From the IMG/VR virus record IMGVR_UViG_3300032053_000464, positions 1 to 25,570 of that record: a stretch of 25,570 bases of DNA; one strand, given 5' to 3'. The notes under the pieces were generated by a model. The model was not told the origin of the DNA, made no database searches, and saw only the letters and a list, made by a program, of their open reading frames with translations. Both the position numbers and the translations under genes were made by a program. Below, in pieces: positions 22,533 to 25,570 of this stretch (position 1 is its first letter; every line of letters starts with the position of its first letter). The DNA comes from a virus.

Positions 22533-25500
22533 CTATCTGAATCGACCACCGAGCGCTGACATTCCCATGTTCATACGCCCACTCATCCTCCCACCCAGCC
22601 TACCACCCATCATACCAGCCCTACCCGAGGTAGGCCTGTTCAGGCTCACTTTCATCATCTCAGACCGTCGTATCATCCTCGCCGCATGCACCAGGGACGT
22701 AGCGGCTCCACCAGCCACCATAGTCGAGTACGATTTACTCTTGTGCTCGTGGGCTAGAAACACCATACGAGCGAGACTATCACTGAGGTCATCATGCTCC
22801 CCTTTTCTATCGGGGGCAGACACCTTGATCATGTATTTCGATTTCTGCTCCGCCTGCAGAGTCAGGAGCTCTGTCACCAGGTCGGAGTCATTTACCCTAC
22901 TACCTTCGAGCTGTCTGACCTCTCCTGCCGGGAGCCTGATTGCACTGGATATGAAATCCGTCATCAGCACTTGATACACGGCTGAGTTGAGCTGATCATT
23001 GAACTGTCTAAACTCAAACTGCTTATAGCCCTTCTTGTGCAGGTATGGCACGAGAGTCATGCCATAGTATTGGTCCATCAGGGCTTTTTGTACATAGAAC
23101 TTATCACAGAACGTAGCCATCCAGTCAGCCATCTCATCAGGCACAAAGTAATCTTTGCCCTCAGACTCTGCGCTCCTCACGATAGACTGATCTACCTCGA
23201 GTCTGTCCACCTTGAGTCCGTTCACGACATCCTCTACCCAGTGCCCTATAGTCACCGCGGTACCGTCGTTTTTGAGTCCCACGTCGATCCCCATGAAATG
23301 AGGTACTCGTAGAGAGCTTCTTTCTTTGTATTTCAGATTCGCTATGATATTCTGACGTACGATAGACGCGTCATCGATCCACCCGAACATTCTATCACTG
23401 AACTGCGCTCCAAACTCAGACTTGAAAGAAATCGGATTCTCTCTAAACTTATTCTTCAGATACTGTGTAGCTATACTGGAGTCGATCTCCCATGTAGGGG
23501 CTTGCATCATGAATAGATCATTATCGGGCTCGAACGATCTCTCAAACTCCTCATAGAACTTTCCGCTCTTAGCTCCAGGAGACGAGATACAGATCACCTT
23601 ACCGTCTGGTGTACCATCTTTTCTCTTGAATTTAGCTACAGACGGAGTCACGGCTTTATAAATAGCCTTGTCGTTTTTGTCCTTGTTAGACTCCGCGTCT
23701 TTGTTCTTCTCGTCAGCGAAAAAGAACGCCATCTCGTCCAGTACCACGATCATGTTGTTAGATCCGCGGGTACCTTTAGCACTACACGGAGCTACACGGA
23801 TAGATAGGGATGATCGTCCTTTGAGCCCGTACTTATCTATATCTCTCTGAGTCCTCAAATAAATCCACTGCGCCGTGGGTTTGTTACGATACTTTCTGAA
23901 AAACTCCGAGCGCTCTATATGTCCAGTGACCATATTAAATAGTTCGCTGGCGGTCTCTCTACTCGTGGATAGACACGTGACGCGTATGTCCTGCTCAGGC
24001 ATGATACCATAGTATTCCTGAGGGCAATATTTATTGAGTAATTTATACGCTTCGTAGGCTATAATGCTTGACGTAATTGTTGTGTTATGATTTACCACGC
24101 CGTTTGCTACGAAAGACTCCCCGTCCGGCACATTCAAGTCGTACACCTTCGATCTACCCGCAGATACATCTACTATCTCATCAAAAAAATAGTTTGACTC
24201 TATTATAGATTCGAAATGCTCTATGTATACAGGGTCCGCCCCGGACGTTTTAGCTAAAGAAACAGCCTCTTTTATCCTGGGATATGACAGATTCTCTCCT
24301 GAGTTTTTAATCACGTTACCCAATGCTAACCGAAGCAAGCCATGGTACCCAGTTCTACAGACTTTGCTGTTCTTCTGTACCGTACTCAATAATCTATTGC
24401 ACCAATCTTTCTGGTAAGGTATAGACTCTGTAGCGCTCTTGTTCTGTGTGTATCCTAGTTCAAAATAACCTTTTAAAATACTCTGCTTTCTGTTACTGAT
24501 AAATCCGATATTTTTATAGAACAAGCGGGCCGACTCAGCCCCTATCAAAGTCATATGATAGTATGTCTTATTAAACTTTTTGTTCAGTCTCGGTTTTACC
24601 CGGCTCACTATACCAAAGCTCAGCAGCAACAACTGTAACTCTTGGGCTAACTTTTTGCTAGCGGTAGAGAAAGATATTACTCTGCCTTTTGCTTCTGCAC
24701 AACCGTCTGTTTCAAACAGCCCTCTCAAGAAAGCTGCCACCACTGGTTTAGGAGAGCGCCAGATAATCCACGGTATCCGTTTCTCATCACTCTTTGCTTT
24801 TAGTGTATACCCTATACGGTTAAAAAACTCCCGTACAGCAGTAGAGTAAAAAGCTACCCTATAAATATCTCTGGTCTTCTGGTACATCACTGCAGGCTCA
24901 CCTACAGTGTCCGTGAAAATAGTACACACCTGGCTCAGCCACTCAGCGTAATGACCTACGGTAACCGCTATATACCCTCTCTCCCCCCACGTGCCGTCCC
25001 CTACCAGAACTCCCAGCAACGTAGCCCATTTATCATCAAAACTATCTGGCAAAATTATATCTTTTCTTCCACCTACATCTTTTTTGTACTCAGAAGTATC
25101 GAACAGAGCCCCAGGCCACATATCTGTCCTACGGTGGACACCAAGTATCTCCCCCGTCTTTATGTCACCCAAATATCTCCACTGAATAACTCCGTCCGTA
25201 CCCATTACCTTAACTCTATGGTTTGGAGTACCTTCAATCTCATAGCCGTTCCAGGTACGGATCCTGATAGTATCTCTCTCTCCTCCGTTGTAGAAAAAAG
25301 CCGAGACAGCCTGTCGGGTACCCTCCTGGGCTACAGTCACTTTCAACGGTTGGTATTCAGGCCCGTTAGGATCACCCAGATCCTGTATCTCCCTGAAACC
25401 GCCGCCTGTGTTTACATAGGTTCCCTCTGCCACACACTTCCCCGACCTTCTCCCGAGTACGAGCACCAAGTTCGGGTACGATGTTCCTACCTCGTACGGT

Positions 25501-25570
25501 TTGTTTATTCGTCCCTCATCCAGTAGAAACTTTGAGTACTCAGCCTCATTGAATCTGTAAAGTTCTCCCT
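22533..25570 (-). CDS. terL: Terminase large subunit with intein (5'-truncated by the window)
   Basis: This ATPase-nuclease motor translocates DNA into the prohead. The frame is open to the window edge, with 33 codons before the TTG at 25469 (GELYRFNEAEYSKFLLDEGR...), so the true start lies outside. After intein removal the Walker A motif reads GRRSGK-TT. Walker B is MIVVLDEMAFF, a motif III candidate is VICISSPGA, and the nuclease domain carries HFMGIDVG, LMDQYYG and GEHDDLSDSLARMV. The last ~35 residues are unusually Gly/Met/Arg rich (GRAGMMGGRLGGRMSGR). It is followed 22 nt later by the fibre-like gene. A second copy of the nuclease domain lies at 15629-16240. Confidence 0.93.
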   Translation of the reverse strand, partial: GELYRFNEAEYSKFLLDEGRINKPYEVGTSYPNLVLVLGRRSGKCVAEGTYVNTGGGFREIQDLGDPNGPEYQPLKVTVAQEGTRQAVSAFFYNGGERDTIRIRTWNGYEIEGTPNHRVKVMGTDGVIQWRYLGDIKTGEILGVHRRTDMWPGALFDTSEYKKDVGGRKDIILPDSFDDKWATLLGVLVGDGTWGERGYIAVTVGHYAEWLSQVCTIFTDTVGEPAVMYQKTRDIYRVAFYSTAVREFFNRIGYTLKAKSDEKRIPWIIWRSPKPVVAAFLRGLFETDGCAEAKGRVISFSTASKKLAQELQLLLLSFGIVSRVKPRLNKKFNKTYYHMTLIGAESARLFYKNIGFISNRKQSILKGYFELGYTQNKSATESIPYQKDWCNRLLSTVQKNSKVCRTGYHGLLRLALGNVIKNSGENLSYPRIKEAVSLAKTSGADPVYIEHFESIIESNYFFDEIVDVSAGRSKVYDLNVPDGESFVANGVVNHNTTITSSIIAYEAYKLLNKYCPQEYYGIMPEQDIRVTCLSTSRETASELFNMVTGHIERSEFFRKYRNKPTAQWIYLRTQRDIDKYGLKGRSSLSIRVAPCSAKGTRGSNNMIVVLDEMAFFFADEKNKDAESNKDKNDKAIYKAVTPSVAKFKRKDGTPDGKVICISSPGAKSGKFYEEFERSFEPDNDLFMMQAPTWEIDSSIATQYLKNKFRENPISFKSEFGAQFSDRMFGWIDDASIVRQNIIANLKYKERSSLRVPHFMGIDVGLKNDGTAVTIGHWVEDVVNGLKVDRLEVDQSIVRSAESEGKDYFVPDEMADWMATFCDKFYVQKALMDQYYGMTLVPYLHKKGYKQFEFRQFNDQLNSAVYQVLMTDFISSAIRLPAGEVRQLEGSRVNDSDLVTELLTLQAEQKSKYMIKVSAPDRKGEHDDLSDSLARMVFLAHEHKSKSYSTMVAGGAATSLVHAARMIRRSEMMKVSLNRPTSGRAGMMGGRLGGRMSGRMNMGMSALGGRFR
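24084..25436 (-). mobile_element. LAGLIDADG intein in the terminase Walker A motif (451 aa)
   Basis: The intein starts at Cys1 (CVAEGTYVNTGGG) directly after GRRSGK and ends VVNHN before extein TT. Splicing blocks are intact: the N-terminal Cys, TPNH (70-73) as block B, and block F VYDLNVPDGESFVANGVVNH with the terminal His-Asn and +1 Thr. The homing endonuclease has both LAGLIDADG motifs (LLGVLVGDG 140-148; FLRGLFETDG 236-245), so it looks active. Insertion between Lys and Thr of Walker A makes terminase activity strictly dependent on protein splicing. Confidence 0.93.

Overview
The window is part of the virion-morphogenesis region of a large tailed dsDNA phage (Caudoviricetes, probably myovirus-like). 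A terminase large subunit, portal, capsid maturation protease, scaffold-like proteins, decoration-like protein and major capsid protein (MCP) all lie on the minus strand in the usual packaging-to-capsid order, reading from position 25570 towards 1. No host gene block, rRNA, tRNA or CRISPR array was seen. The host cannot be fixed from this sequence. The one secreted lectin-like cargo gene ends in a segment resembling a type IX secretion sorting tail, which hints at a Bacteroidota or Fibrobacterota host; this is inference.

Layout (minus strand unless stated). 25570-22533: terminase large subunit, open at the window edge, carrying a 451-residue LAGLIDADG intein exactly in its Walker A motif. 22510-18377: a 1377-residue fibre/appendage-like protein. 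18360-16392: a plus-strand island of three genes with two sigma70-type promoters (TTGATT-N17-TATATT) and a shared bidirectional terminator; it ends in the secreted LamG-like protein. 16240-15629: a stand-alone second copy of the terminase nuclease domain. 15608-14880: three small genes. 14852-12927: portal. 12924-12289: two small genes. 12207-7740: lysine/glutamate-rich protein with two CCHC motifs, a KOW/SH3-like protein, protease-scaffold fusion, and a scaffold-like protein with a 48-bp tandem repeat. 7632-7087: decoration-like protein. 7013-5087: MCP, split by a 1045-nt group I intron that encodes an EDxHD/Vsr-like homing endonuclease. 4886-1: accessory region with a LAGLIDADG-methyltransferase fusion, a GNAT fragment, an EEP-family phosphohydrolase, a small unknown protein, a ribbon-helix-helix regulator, a zincin-like metallopeptidase and a truncated final gene.

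Two points tie the region together. First, three different homing systems (intein, group I intron, free-standing nuclease-methyltransferase) sit in or beside the most conserved virion genes. Second, five intergenic sites carry an ungapped 20-bp element with invariant TATTA-N6-TATTA, each upstream of a minus-strand gene. The element is probably a phage-specific promoter or operator. The ribbon-helix-helix protein, which has one copy upstream and another overlapping its stop codon, is a candidate partner.
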